A stretch of 64,000 bases of DNA from Cladopsammia gracilis (GCA_022457155.1 JAJGOT010000456.1:436501-500500), one strand, 5' to 3'; shown: positions 12,960 through 25,344, counted from the stretch's first letter. Notes: generated from the letters alone by a model not told the origin. Made by a program: numbers and translations.

Positions 12960-15040
12960 AACAAAAATGAATAGAAGTGAGAAAATATCAAACAGTCTAG
13001 AATTTGAAGGCCGCAGTGAGCGACCGAAAATTTAGAAAAACTTTTAAACTTTTTATAAAGATTTTTTAACAGGTCAGTTTCAAAACTTTTATTTATTATC
13101 AATATTACATTACTCGATTACAACTATAACAAGCAGTTGTAAGTTTAAAAGCCAAGCAGAGCGCGCATTCTCTCCCGACATAAATGTAACAAAAGTTACA
13201 TAAATTTGACACGACAATTAAAGTACCAATGCAGTTTTAAATCTATTATTCATTATTCATACAGATCTAAAATTACTTATAAAAGCAAAAAGGCATGTAA
13301 CAATCAACAACTCTAATGTAAATTATGCAATTTGAAAAACAAACTGAGTGTGCGCAATGGACTAGTTCGTTTAGTGCACTCCATCGTTCGATTGTTAACT
13401 TTGTATTAATTTAATCAAAATTTAATCGAATTTAGTAGTCTACCTAATTATTATGTGTGCTTATGTGTGCGTATTTCTCGGGCGAAAAGAACCCTAAAAC
13501 GTACTCTATCATTGAGGTTCATACTCCTGAATATTGCTGGTCAAGAGAGATATATATGGGACTTTTACCGAACGTTTTTATGAAACTATTGCGTTACGCA
13601 TAATCGGAAAGGCTTCAAATTATCTTTGAGATATGCAATGTTCAGAGCGAGAGGTTTTAGCCGACAAACAGGGCTTTTAAATTGCTACCAATCTATCGCT
13701 GCTGTCGTTAACTTCAGATACCACTGTTAGTTCAATTGAAAACTTCCATTTAAAATTAAATTTTGGCTCCGAGTACGTGTAGATGTATATATGGACTCCG
13801 TAGTCTAAATAATGGAAATACTCCCGCATCTTTTACAAATTTGCATTGATTTTAAACTTTTCATAACCAATATCAACTTCATTTCATACTTCTGCAGGAA
13901 TTAGGACATCAAGTTGTTTCATGATTCAAAAAGACTCCGTAGTTCTTTTCAGACGTTTATACGGCACGCTATAGGTAATGCCTCCTGTGGCGCCATGATA
14001 TGCACGACACGTGTTTTCTCCGGTTCCATAAGGCACAAAAAGGTAATTGAAGCAGTGTTAATGGTAGATGACGAGGAAGCTCGTGTATTTCGTGAAGTTT
14101 TCATACCGTAAATCTGTTAATAATACTCCATTTTCCGATTGCTTTTTCGAGCACATGGTTTTTGGTGACGTCACGTACAATACAGGCCCTCCCTGCCATG
14201 AACGTCTGACTGTTTGGCCCTCACAGCAAATTCAAATGCGAATATCTCTACTTTACAAGGATTAAACTGGATACAACCTCTGCCTTACGCCTCCCCGTTT
14301 TAAAAGAAACGGCATCCTTGACAGAGGAAACGTAACACAGAAATATCTTTAAAAGTGCTTTCTCTTTACAGATTCCTTAACAGTTTGGAATACCGGAGTG
14401 TGTTGATCAGGCCCGTCTTTAAACAGTTCACTTAATAAACGTGATAGCTCTTATTTGTCCACGCTCAATATTTCATTACGCTGCCTCTTAGGATAATTGT
14501 GGAGACATTCAAACTACTGAATGCTTGAAATACACGAAACATAATTGTTATTGTTGTTGTTGTTTTTTAACAAGAAGATTACAAGTCAAGTCAAGACATC
14601 TTTATTTAACAAGGTGGCCCTTTCAGCACAAGTCGTCCAGTAATGAAATAAACTAGAAAATGTTTAACAAGTCTGGTACGACAACTCCTCTTGGATACAT
14701 GTAAGGTGTAATCTGACTTAGGCCACATAACATTGGTTCTGTTGTTGGGGGTGCATGTAGATATAGCAGTGCTTACGATTGTATTATGCTGTACTGGCTG
14801 ACGGGAGGTTTACACATGCATGGAAAAGATAGTTGATGTATTCTACAGTGAATCATGTCTCCACTCGGATAAATCTACCACATGTTGGGTTGCAAGGAAA
14901 GTCTTACGTAAGCCGCGTAGGTGTTCGCATCAGAAGAAATACACGTTATTTAGACGTTTTCTATCCTCTTTAAAAAGTTCTGATGCAACACTCTTCCGGC
15001 ACTTATTTTCGCTAAATAACTTTGACACTTTAATAAAGGT
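12960..15040. other. Upstream flank of the TPR-CHAT gene, no gene seen
   Basis: It probably contains the promoter and 5' untranslated exon(s) of the TPR-CHAT gene, but no TATA box or exon can be assigned. Short open frames lack splice context or recognisable domains. Confidence 0.4.
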
Positions 15041-15047
15041 ATTATTA

Positions 15048-15081
<34 letters not shown>

Positions 15082-15104
15082 CATTATTATTATTATTGTT
15101 ATTC
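15041..15104. repeat. (ATT)n microsatellite
   Basis: About 20 ATT units with G and C interruptions. The poly-leucine open frame across it is a by-product. Confidence 0.95.
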
Positions 15105-15117
15105 AATATCAGTCAAG

Positions 15118-15400
15118 GGCACCCAACGAAGAACGTTTAGAAAACGCTTGTAATAGCGTTGTACTGTGTTTCTTTATCATTTTAGTGCCTCAAAGGAAAT
15201 CATGTGAAAGCTGATATAGTTTGAGCTTTTCGGTTCTTTTTGCTGAATATTTGAACAGGGACCCCAACAATGAACGTTTAGAAAACGCTTGTAATAGCGT
15301 TGTACTGTGTTTCTTTATCATTTTGATGCCTTAAAGGAAATCATGTGAAAGCTGATACAGTTTGAGCTTTTTGGTTCTTTTATCTGAATATTTCAGCAGC
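15118..15400. repeat. Tandem duplication of a roughly 142-bp unit
   Basis: The block with 'gaacgtttagaaaacgcttg' and 'gtactgtgtttctttatcat' occurs at 15,118-15,258 and again at 15,262-15,400 with few differences. A related motif, 'catcagaagaaatacacg', flanks it at 14,930 and 15,649, so a larger local repeat structure exists. Confidence 0.85.
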
Positions 15401-15923
15401 AGAACATTTAATTTTAGGGAAAGGAATCTTATCTTCCGAATTTACTGGTTGGCACAGTTAATGGTTTTTAAAAAAAACATGCAATTGAATTTAGGAAAGG
15501 ACCTACCGTGTTCCAAACCGAAGGGAAGGAAACAATGAGCGAAAACAGCAGAGGCCTTTCCTACGAAGCAAAGACATGCAAATTCAGCTTCATTCCTGTT
15601 ATATATAGGGTCTTCTAAAACTGCACAGTTCAAATTAAAAACGAAAGCATCAGAAGAAATACACGCTGTTTAGACATTCCCTATTCTCTTTAAAACATTC
15701 TGATGCTCTTTTGGCATTCATTTTTGGAAGCTTTGTTCTTTTACATAAGAACATTCTTGTCGATTTCGGCGATTTGTATAATTTCAATATCAGTCAACCA
15801 AAGAAGAGCTGTATTATTTTGTCTGTTTTAACTTCTTTAAATACTAATGCGTGACAGGAAAGAAGCAACGCCAATAGCATTTTAGATTGCAAATACGTAC
15901 GAAACAGAACAAACCCAAATTAA

Positions 15924-16115
15924 GGCCCCGTCCACACGTATCCGGATATTTTTGAATCCGCAACTTTTTTGTTGCGAATTGGCCTTCCGTCCACACGTAT
16001 CCGGCGAATTCGGGCAAATATGATTAGAATACGCTAAGTGTGGACGCGAATATTTTCTAATCCGTAACAAAAAAGTTGCGGATACAAAAATATCCGGATA
16101 CATGTGGACGGGGCC
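15924..16115. mobile_element. 192-bp Harbinger-type MITE, TAA duplication
   Basis: The termini GGCCCCGTCCACACGTATCC and inverse form a fold-back structure. TAA flanks both sides (15,921-15,923 and 16,116-16,118). A 3-bp TWA duplication is typical of PIF/Harbinger. A relative lies at 27,183. Confidence 0.8.
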
Positions 16116-16118
16116 TAA

Positions 16119-17673
16119 TTATTAAACACTTAATGACTGGTCCCTAGGGAAACAGTGAATTTTGTTTCCCGAGAATCTCGACGTTTCCTTCGAGTTTCTC
16201 GGGAAACAAGAGATCAGTCACTAAGTAATTTGTTATAAAGCAACACAAGGAATTTTAAAAAACGCGCCGAGCACTCGAGGTAAACATCAATCGCATCACA
16301 ATCATGCCAAGTTTTGTCACGGTCTGATCACGTGTGCTAGCGGGCAGCAGTGCACTGTTACCCTCTGACGTCAAAAATGTTGTCCGCTTTCACAAATGTT
16401 GTCCGCTCATGGACGTTTGGCGGGAAACAGTTTGTTTGTTAGATGTCATGTGACCATGAATCAACCAATGACCGCGCGCGTTGTACTGAGAAAAACTCCA
16501 GCTATATAACAAGACAAGTTGTTATATAGCTGGAGTGTTTCTCAATACAACGTGTTACTGTTGGCTAGCTAACTAAGATAAGAAATCGAGCCTTGAATAC
16601 TATTTAATTTCGGAATAATACAGAAGTTGTTAGTGGTAGATGTTATCAGAGTGATTCTTCCAAGGTCACTTGTGTTCAGTTCATTTGTCAAAAACTTAAG
16701 TTTTCCAGCTGGTGTCGCTAAAAACTGATTATGGTTGAACTTCTCTTCGAAAAGCACTTGGTGGTCTATAATCTTCTATAAATCATTTCGTGTTTTGCAC
16801 CAGAAACATCCCATGACATAGCTTTAATAGCTCCTTTAACAACTGGTCTACAGTTTACAAAAACGGCGACTAGTGTATAGTCCTTCAAAACTGTGAAGGG
16901 CCGTGACCTCCATTGCATGCATGATCGAACAAAAGAAGAACTTCTCAATTCAAATTAAAACTTCAAACTTTCGGTCAAATGGTTCCTTGCTCACGGCACC
17001 GTATCTTATATCTCCTACGCTGTACTCCTTCTTTTTGAGCCAGCCTTCCTCGTCGATAAATGAAGAAAATTTTATTCCTTTATCAAACGATGCGTGACAT
17101 AAATATGAAAGCTGAGATTTGTTAAATTTGACCTTTAGGGGACTGTCTCCTGCAAAACCGTTGTTTTTTCAATGTCGTATTTTCAAACGCGCATGGTCGA
17201 CCATTCAAATCCCTTCGATAGGCAAACTTTCTTTGCATTGTACAATTTAACACAAGCAGTGACGACTGCTATTAAAAACACGCGTATTGAGAAGAATCGG
17301 CGATAAAATTTAAGACAAATTAACAAAGAATATGCTTATCATCACGATCGATAAAATTAAAACTCCACAAAACTTTAGATCTTAATCCTTTAAAATCTCA
17401 ACGAATTCGGTCTCAAGTTTGAAACGGTCACTTTTGTTATTGTCCAAATTCAAACGCTGATATTCTGCAAAAATCGCTGACTTTTTTGTGTTTATTGGGT
17501 ATCTCAATTTGAGGGACTTTCTAGTCAATGCTCACAACTGCTAGTTAGGGCAATGTTCGCGCGATTGAGAAGGTTGCAATTTTTTAAAGCAGTGGAGTCT
17601 TGTACGGCCGGTTTTGGCCGGTGTAGGAGCGAATGGGTTAAGATGACTGAGGCTGATTTGGAATACCCTTTTC

Positions 17674-17711
<38 letters not shown>

Positions 17712-17894
17712 TACAATTATGCATTTATATTGTGCAGGCTTCATGAGTATATGATCGCCCGCGCATTACATCAAGTTAATAAAAATAAAAATGTATACAA
17801 GGTATAACTAATTCTAAGTGCTACAGAACCCAGTAACAAAGGACCAAAAGTTTGTACTTACCACGAAGCGCCTTGCTTTGCCAAGTTTTCTAAC
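16119..17894. other. Gene-free stretch with hairpins and a microsatellite
   Basis: It contains a hairpin around 'gtttcccgagaatctcg' at 16,165-16,210, the perfect hairpin listed separately and an (AAT)n run at 17,675-17,710. No coding exon is supported. Confidence 0.5.
16481..16550. repeat. Long hairpin, about 32-bp arms
   Basis: 'ctccagctatataacaa' and its inverse, with flanking 'ttgtactgag'/'ctcaatacaa', surround a 6-base loop. It is probably a short fold-back transposon. Confidence 0.8.
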
Positions 17895-18165
17895 GCGATG
17901 TCACAGGTTTAAGCAGGGCTTTATATTCGTTTTCACGGGGGGTTAATTTCATTTTTTATAGCGACGTCACAGGTTTAAAGAACGTTTTTAGTTCGGTTTC
18001 ATGGGACATATTTTCATTTTCTATAGCGATGTCACAGGTTTAAAGAATGTTTTTAGTTCGGTTTCGTGGAAGATAGTTTTTATTTTTATAGCGATGTCAC
18101 AGGTTTAAGCAGGGCTTTGAATTCGTTTTTACGGAGGGTTAATTTCATTTTCTATAGTGACGTCA
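17895..18165. repeat. 65/66-bp tandem repeat, about 4 units
   Basis: Units begin 'gcgaygtcacaggtttaa' at 17,895, 17,961, 18,026, 18,091 and 18,157. Units 1 and 4 are one subtype ('gcagggcttt') and units 2 and 3 another ('gaaygtttttag'). Confidence 0.9.
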
Positions 18166-18681
18166 CAGGCTTAAGGACGTTCGCGCGAAAATCTTCTAAC
18201 ATTTTTTTTTTCTAAAACATTTGCTACAACTAGGTAACGAGTTACTCGTGTTAGAAATGCAAAAAAATTGGGGGTCACCGAATTCGTTTCGGAGATAAGA
18301 CATCTGAAATGCCACCTTAATTTTGAAAAATCGGTCTTCCTTACTCGATAAAAAAAATATATATATATTATTTTTAAACGACAGCATTTGCAAACCATGA
18401 CAGCCGCAAGTTGGCGGGATTCAATGAATGCGTGGGTAGAAAAATGGAAAAAATTTAAACTTCCTACATTGATTTTTTGTTCATTTTTTCACAATCTGTC
18501 CAGAATTAGAAAAGAAAATTATCTAGCCAAAAAACGTAGGGGTCACCGACCATCCAAGCGAGTAAAATCTAAGTAAAGCTGACGCAACGGCTACCAGTCC
18601 AGTTTATCTGTTTAGATTTCTTACTTTGCGCGCGCTCGTGCGGATCCCGGCATCGTGATACCGGCTCATATAATCGGGCTC

Positions 18682-19208
18682 TAAGGGCCCGATTATATGA
18701 GCCGGGCTAGCGTGGTTAGCCGAGCTGGCCCGGTTTGCCGAGATCTCGGCACGCCTGTTAAACGCAACAAAAATCAGCCAACTTTGGGATTATATGACAA
18801 CCGGGCCAGCCCAGCATCGCGATACCGGGATCCCGGCTAACCGGGCTGAAAATTTTCCATGTAATCGCGTTTACCGAGCCAGCCCGGCTAACCGAGACAG
18901 CACAATAATTTGCCTCTGAGCAAACCTGCTCGCCTGTAAATGGCCCTTTTTCTCTTTAAATGATAAAGAGGTACACAAGAGTGCGTAAGCACGAAGTAAA
19001 TGAGCTAAAATGCAGAAAAAATCCTTAATTGAAACATTCTACGCTTTACGCCATTTTCAAAACAACAACTCTCAGCCAAAACCGTTGATGCTAAATTTAG
19101 TTGTCGCCCGGGCTGGCTCGCTTCCTGTAATACCGGGCTGAAAGTCATCTCGGCAAAATGGGCCATCTCGGCTAACCGGGCCAGCCCGGCTCATATAATC
19201 GGGCCCTT
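18682..19208. mobile_element. GC-rich fold-back MITE (GGGCCCGATTATATGAGCC)
   Basis: The termini AAGGGCCCGATTATATGAGC and inverse are about 0.5 kb apart, with many 'agccgggc' submotifs. A truncated inverted piece of the same family abuts the left side at 18,645-18,680, and a related fragment lies at 43,625-43,870. Confidence 0.75.
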
Positions 19209-19224
19209 CGTAAACACAAAAGTA

Positions 19225-19802
19225 CAGTGGAATCCCGCTTTACGGACGGACAGCCCGTTATTACGGACAATTGTCTTCGTCCCGGCCGACCGGCCGAACA
19301 CCCATACATTTTCTCTAAAATTTACCCGCTTAACGGACACCTGTTAATGCAGACAGCGGACATTTTTCCCGTCCCGATTAAAACAATCTCCGGCATACAA
19401 AGTTAACCTCTTTCATACAGACAATTTGACCGATAGCGGCTGCCTGAAGCGCCTTCATGAGTTGATGTCCAATCTCATTCTCATTCTCTCAAGTGTAATA
19501 AAGCGCCATGAGACATGTGAGATGTGCGCTATATAAGTCTCTTTCTTTTATTTCAGCGATAAAAATGTTCTCAAATGCGCCAAGTCAGTCAAGTACAGAT
19601 ATACTGTCAGTTTCGTTGAAAAAAAATTACGAACGTTTGTCTAATTTTTCAGTGTCTTAGTGGGGTTATATGCGGTAATTTACTGTATTTTTTCGAAAAG
19701 CAATGAAACACTCTAAGCACGTCGTCCATGTGAACCCCCTTTATACGGACACCCCGTTAATACGGATAGTTTCCGTGGTCCCGTATTAAAGGGGTTCGAC
19801 TG
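19225..19802. mobile_element. 578-bp pogo/mariner-type MITE with TA duplication
   Basis: The left end CAGTGGAATCCCGCTTTACG and right end GGGGTTCGACTG resemble pogo/Tigger-like termini, flanked by TA at 19,223-19,224 and 19,803-19,804. A paralogous empty site near 20,988-21,000 reads cacaaaag-TA-caacaatttg with a single TA. Confidence 0.85.
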
Positions 19803-20015
19803 TACAACAATTTGTTTATCGGCTTAGTTTGTAAATTATCACACCATTGGAATATTATTGGTAATTTCCTGCCCTCCTTTCACGAGGTCAACTGTTTCAG
19901 CTGTAATTGTCTACTGAAAAAAAATCTGTAATAACGGATCCCATTTCAATTGTGTTTTCGGTAGTCCAGCAGTCATTTTAAGTTTTCCCGCTCGCTTGAC
20001 TCCTTAAAGTTAATA

Positions 20016-20934
20016 CAGTCAACTCTCTCGTAAGCGGACACCCTCGGGAATTGAAAAAAGTGTCCGTTAGTAGAGCTGTCCTCTTACGAGAATTATTCCC
20101 ATAAGCGGACACCAAAGAAATATAGGGTGGATGTCCGCTTAAGGGATAGTTATGCGCGGATTGCTGCCTAATTTAGAAGATTGCCGTTTTGAAACCACAG
20201 CCAAGGAACACACCCACACAGTTGCTGGATTAGATGAGATAATTGGTCACATTCCTTTGAGGATGGCTGTATTTGCCACCAAGTTTTTAAAGCGCGGAAG
20301 AAGTAAAAGGAAAGCCATCATAATGGGTAAACGTCCTGGGTAATGAACGTGTCAACAGAGGAGCTGAGTACGGTCTGGAAATTCCCTGTATATACTTTTT
20401 TTTATGGTGATGTTAAAACAACTTTCGTGACCGTGGCTCAAGTCCAAGCTTGATTATCTGGGATACAGTGTTCTAGTACAGTCAGTGATTGAAAACAGAA
20501 ACAAGAAGGAAAGTAGACCATGACAAACGTGGCCATAACTTGATACTACAAATGTTGCGTCGGAGTCTTGTTAATGTCAAACGAACGGACAGCTTGTTTT
20601 CCCGCGGACAAATAGAGATTTGACAAAACCGATCCCCACTGTTCTGTTGCTCTGTAAAGGTCATATTTTTGCTGATTTATTGCAAATTAAAGACAAATTT
20701 CATTGCCAAGAGTTAATTATTATACATGGGGGTGTCCGCTTACGAGAGAGCGTAAACAAAAGAAAAATCCAATTTTCATTTTCAAAAGTGTCCGCGTCCG
20801 CTTACGAGAGAATGTCCGCTTATGGGAATGTGTTAATACAGAGTTTGACTGGGAAGGTAAAACGGGGATTTGAAAAGGCGTCCGTAAGTAGAGCTGTCCG
20901 CTTACGACAGTGTCCGTTAGCGGAGAGTTGACTG
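20016..20934. mobile_element. 919-bp pogo/mariner-type element with TA duplication
   Basis: CAGTCAACTCTCTCGTAAGC at the left and CGGAGAGTTGACTG at the right, flanked by TA. 'gtccgctta(cgagag)' submotifs repeat inside both ends. The short open frames inside show no transposase motif. Confidence 0.82.
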
Positions 20935-21283
20935 TATTACTTAAGTGCACTTAAGTTAATTAGGCACATTACCTTCACTATCAACACAAAAGTACAACAA
21001 TTTGTTTATCTCAGTTTGCAAATTATCGCACGATTAGAACATTTATAATTCCCTGCCCTCCTTTCACGAGATCAACTGTTTCAGCTCTGATGAAGGGTTG
21101 CTCTTATGAATCTTTTTACAGTTGCCATTTTACTTTAACAACCCGATTGCAAACATCGAAATACACGAGGTCAGTTGTTTCAGCTAACACCCTTTAAAAA
21201 ATCTGGGAAATTGGATTCCATTTCTCTCTATTAAGTCAGTTGTTTTAAGCTGTTTCTATCACATGACGTCTCAAAGTTGCTGG

Positions 21284-21475
21284 TAATAGGCCATTTGCAC
21301 GATGACGTCATTTGACTACTACTACCAGAATCCTTTAGTTTTTTGTTTTGTAGTGCAAACTAGGGCTATTGTTATTTAAACCGCACTGGGATTACAAAAT
21401 TTAAATAAGAAAGGAAAAACGAAATGAATTCTGGTAGTAGTAGTCAAATGACGTCATCGTGCAAATGGCCTATTA
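21284..21475. mobile_element. 192-bp fold-back MITE
   Basis: Inverted arms of about 49 bp start TAATAGGCCATTTGCACGAT and contain 'gacgtcatttgactactac'. It sits about 225 bp upstream of the Kunitz-gene TATA box. Confidence 0.85.
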
Positions 21476-21699
21476 GGCACGTTACACTCACTAAAGTCAC
21501 TAGAACGCATCAGTTATGAAATATATTCTAAAAATAATAATCTGAAATAATCTGTTTATCTCGCCTCGCCAGTTGAAAACATGCAAATCAATAAGTATCG
21601 TCCTGCCCTCCTAACACGAGGTCAACTGTTTTAGCTGAATTTCTGTGAACAGAATCTAAGAAGTGTGATTCCATTACAGGAAGTAAGTGCCATACAGGA

Positions 21700-21707
21700 T
21701 ATAAAAG
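21700..21707 (+). promoter_or_regulatory. TATA box of the Kunitz gene
   Basis: TATAAAAG lies 90 bp upstream of the ATG, leaving about 60 bp of 5' untranslated leader. No other promoter element was assigned. Confidence 0.65.
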
Positions 21708-21789
21708 AGAGATGTAATCACATAGGGTACAAACCGTTTCCACCAAAGCTGAAAGAAACAAAAAGAGAGAAGTTCTGCACTCTAACAAC

Positions 21790-23164
21790 ATGTTGGTTCG
21801 TGTTTTCGTTCTTTGCCTTATAATCGCTGCTATGACCACAACAGGTGAGAAGAAATGCAACATTGCTATCACCCGGCCCTCAAATTGTTTATTGCCTCAA
21901 CTTTTAAAAACCTACAAAGAGATTTCCGATTTATAGACCATGGCACTTACCATAGAAAACTAATTTGCATTTCACATTTGCATTTCATATATGTAGATGT
22001 AAATGACTGTTTTTTGTTGGCATTCAAAAAGTAGGCCAACACCGATCAGAGGAATAAGATTATGCGGAACATAAGCATTGTTCTTTGCGCTCAGTTATGC
22101 CACAGACGACAGTCGGACATGTAGAAGCTCAGCCGCTGTATTTTGCTGTGTTGTTTTTCAGTTATATATGGTCCTTTACATTCATGATACGGATTGCTGC
22201 CTTCGGAAAACAAATATCGTTTTAACGACATATAATTACATTTTTATGAGGTCTCTTATCAAGTAATTCAGTTGTTTTTTTTTTAGAGAGACTCCTATGA
22301 TTTTCGTATTTTTGCCTCAGACAAACACAATATTATAGATTGAAGCATGTTGTAGCATGTCGGTATTATTGCTTGGTGCTAGCAGTGCCAAATTTCTATT
22401 TCATACCTGGAAATCGAAAATCTCTACAAGCATCAAGAAGATTCGTTTTCGAACCGAAAGGCCGAGTGTCTGAATGAACGTTCAAGTCAGCAGATTAATT
22501 TTGCTTGGTGTTGTTTGACCTTAAAAACGAAGTCACGCTACACAAGCATTTTACATGAAATAATAATAATAATATATGGTTTGCAACTACAAGAAAACAT
22601 AAGGAAAGATTACGAAGGACCATATTTAGAATTGGTCAAGATTAAAAAAAAGAGTCCAAAAAGCCAACTAAAATCGCGTAAGGTATATTTATAAACGATA
22701 AGAAATCAGGATTTTATTTGCTACAGAACCAAAACGTAATTAGGAGTGCAGTGGAGTGGTGAAAGCCCTATCCTATCCCCACAAAATCAAGAATACCTTA
22801 ATTCAATTTCAATCATGTTAAATCATTTTGTTTTATTTTTCGCAAGTTTGAACCATCACTTAATTTGAGATTTTCAATACATTTTTAACCTCTCCTCACT
22901 CCCCACATGTTTTGTTTTACCGGTTGTTCGGATTTGTTTGGGGCTAATGAAACGTTGATTTTTTTTTCTCTTTCAAAAGGTTCAGCAAACCTTTGCTGTT
23001 TGTCCAGAGATGATGGTGTCGGTAGTTCGTACGCTGCTCGCTTCTACTACAACAAAGACACCCAGCTGTGCGAGCTTTTTATCTACAATGGATGGCTGGG
23101 AAATGAAAATAACTTTGAATCGCGGGAGCAATGTTTGAACGCTTGCGATGGAACAGTGTGCTGA
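21790..23164 (+). CDS. Secreted single-domain Kunitz-type protein, 2 exons
   Basis: Join 21,790-21,844 with 22,980-23,164; donor ACAG|GTGAGA, acceptor after a T/C tract ending AAAAG, phase 1. The product has 79 residues: a signal peptide of about 18 residues (hydrophobic run in exon 1), then one Kunitz/BPTI domain in exon 2. The domain is recognised by the ARFYYN core, the CELFIYNG segment, GNENNF and the final Cys pair. Cys1, 3, 5 and 6 of the six canonical cysteines are present; Cys2 (next to the reactive-site position) is Gly and Cys4 is Trp. Extra cysteines follow Cys1 directly and end the protein. Kunitz domains are usually protease inhibitors or, in venoms, ion-channel blockers. Loss of the Cys2-Cys4 bridge also occurs in channel-blocking conkunitzin-S1, so classical inhibition is doubtful. 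Target unknown. Confidence 0.85.
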
Positions 23165-23169
23165 AAAGT

Positions 23170-23622
23170 GGCCACATGACCAAGTGAGTGGTATGCAACA
23201 GTAAACAGTAAAGTCGCACATGAGCCACAGGTAACCCACTCGGGCGTAGTGGTCACATGACCAGGTAAGTGAGTGGTAAACAACAGTAAACAGTAAAGTC
23301 GCACACGAGCCACAGGTAACCCACTCGGCCGTAGTGGTCACATGACCGGGTAAGTGAGTGGTATACAACAGGAAACAGTAAGTCGCACACGAGCCACAGG
23401 TGACCCACTCGACCGTAGTGGTCACATGACCAGGTAAGTGAGTGGTATGCAACAGTAAACAGTAAAGTCGCACACGAGCCACAGGTAGCCCACTCAGCCG
23501 TAGTGGTCGCATGACCAGGTAAGTGAGTGTTATACAACAGTAAACAATAAAGTCGCACACGAGCCACAGGTAACCCACTCGGCCGTAGTGGTCACATGAC
23601 CAGGGAAGTGAGTGGTATGCAA
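23170..23622 (+). repeat. 85-bp minisatellite directly after the Kunitz stop codon
   Basis: About 5 units with 'gtagtggtcacatgacc' starting at 23,246, 23,331, 23,415, 23,500 and 23,585; 'ggccacatgaccaagtg' at 23,168 is a partial first unit. Most units contain CAGGTAAGT, a perfect splice-donor consensus, and AGTAAA; one unit has AATAAA at 23,546-23,551. Open frames across it on either strand are by-products. Confidence 0.9.
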
Positions 23623-24442
23623 CAGTACTCATTGTCTTCTATTGTTTGTGAGGTATGGTATTTTTGGTCTTGTTTTGCATTTGTATTGTTGTCGTTCTTT
23701 GTTCCTTTTGTTTTACGTCATCTGTGCTCCGGTACACACAGAAAGAACCTATTCTTGTGTCCTTGTGAATACTTTGAATTCTGTTCTGAACTCTCAATAT
23801 TTCTATTTACAAATTATCCTACATTCAATGACCATTTGTTTCTTTATCTCGCTTTACAGGAGCAGAAAAGAATGTTACTGAGGGATTTGAAGGGAAGTTG
23901 ATGCACGCCTAGAACAAAAGTGGAAATTGGCATTTAAAAAATAAGACAAAAGTCACTGATCATAAGTAAAAAATAAATAACAGTAAACGCCTGTAGATGG
24001 AACACAGATTTTATCGTGACATTCAACAAATTTAAACATTCAGTTGCCCTCTGAAGTGAATGCTGTTTATATTACTTAATACATCGATGATGCAGTTGAT
24101 GATGAGCAAACGAAAATAAACAAATAATAATGAAGATTGAAGATTATAAGAAATGTATGCAAAGAAACAATAAAATGTAGATACATTTTTATATAAAAAA
24201 AAGTGCATTCTATTAGAGTGGTTCCACTTAACCCGTGAAATAAAATTCTATTGTTTACATTTGTCTATTTATCAATAACTTGGTTTCTTTTGGGCTTTCT
24301 CTGCACTTTATTTCCAGTATATCAATGTTGTATACTCATTGCAATGACAAACTTTAAATAAACAAAAAAAGTTGTTTCACTGGTTTTGTGAAATCACTGT
24401 ATTACGTTCTACTCTATTTGTTATTATATTTGATGCAGAATG
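23623..24442. other. Probable 3' region of the Kunitz gene
   Basis: An acceptor-like 'tctcgctttacag' ends at 23,859 and could receive a transcript spliced from a donor in the minisatellite. AATAAA occurs near 24,115 and 24,170. No domain was recognised. This is inference only. Confidence 0.3.
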
Positions 24443-25344
24443 TCAGTTTTCGACGACAAGTTCACAAATTCGTTGATATATAGATCCCTGGCCTCGCTTG
24501 ATTCGTAACACAGACAACTGTCTTTTACTTAAATTCTTGTCCTGTTCTTCGTCCATCTTGTCTTCTCCATATCGTTTATTTATGCAAAACTCTACAGCAC
24601 TGTTTTGAGTTAGAAGAAACATTGTCAGGTTAGAAACAGGTATCGGAAACACCATACACTACAAAACAGTCTTAAAGAAGTCATGGGGAGTCGGGGGACA
24701 AAGGGACACAAAGGTGAAAGAGGCGGGAGGTTTTGACCCCCCCCCCCCCCCCCGCCCACCATAAACCAGGTATCGGAAACACCGTACTCTACAAAACAGT
24801 CTTAAAGGAGTCACGGGGATTTTGACGTTCTTACCCCAAATTAAAAATTAATGTAAGTACCTTTTCTCACAAAAAATGCTTGTAGAACACCAAGAGGAGA
24901 TTTTAAATGAATTTTCGAAAGGATAATCTACCACAATCTGAGTTTTAGTGAGTTTTTCAAGATGCGAGGTAATAAACTTGAAAAAAATTGTCCCAGTAAG
25001 GTTAATAATGAAAAACGAAGAAAAAATCTGTTGTTAACATGCTTACCTTTGCAGTGTTTTTCTCCATTCTATTGGCCACTGAAACAACAAATCTGCCAAA
25101 AAAAATTAATGCAGTGAGTTCACACCAGTTTTTAACAGACAGACTTTCAACTGAGTGTGAAAAGTAATTGGGGTTTGCTTGGGTTGATTGGCCACACTGA
25201 TTACTTTGGTTTTGGTTTTGTGACAGCCAAATTAAAATTGTTCTGACACGCGCGAACGTTTGGAAATGCAATGGTTAAGCTATTTTTTCCTTGTTGTTGT
25301 AGCTGCTTGCTTTGTTACTTACTGTAAGTTAGTGGTTGTTCAGA

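Larger units (their letters stand above)
19805..21690. repeat. Three diverged copies of the Kunitz-gene 5' flank, interrupted by MITEs
   Basis: Blocks containing 'ctgccctcc...cacgaggtcaactgtttcagctg' followed by a 'gattccattt' motif occur at about 19,805-19,975, 20,985-21,230 and 21,530-21,690. The third block runs directly into the TATA box of the Kunitz gene. The copies are separated by the 919-bp and 192-bp MITEs. Confidence 0.7.

Noticed and set aside
22982..23632. 216-residue minus-strand frame over the Kunitz 3' region
   Set aside because: It is the reverse reading of the 85-bp minisatellite and the Kunitz exon.
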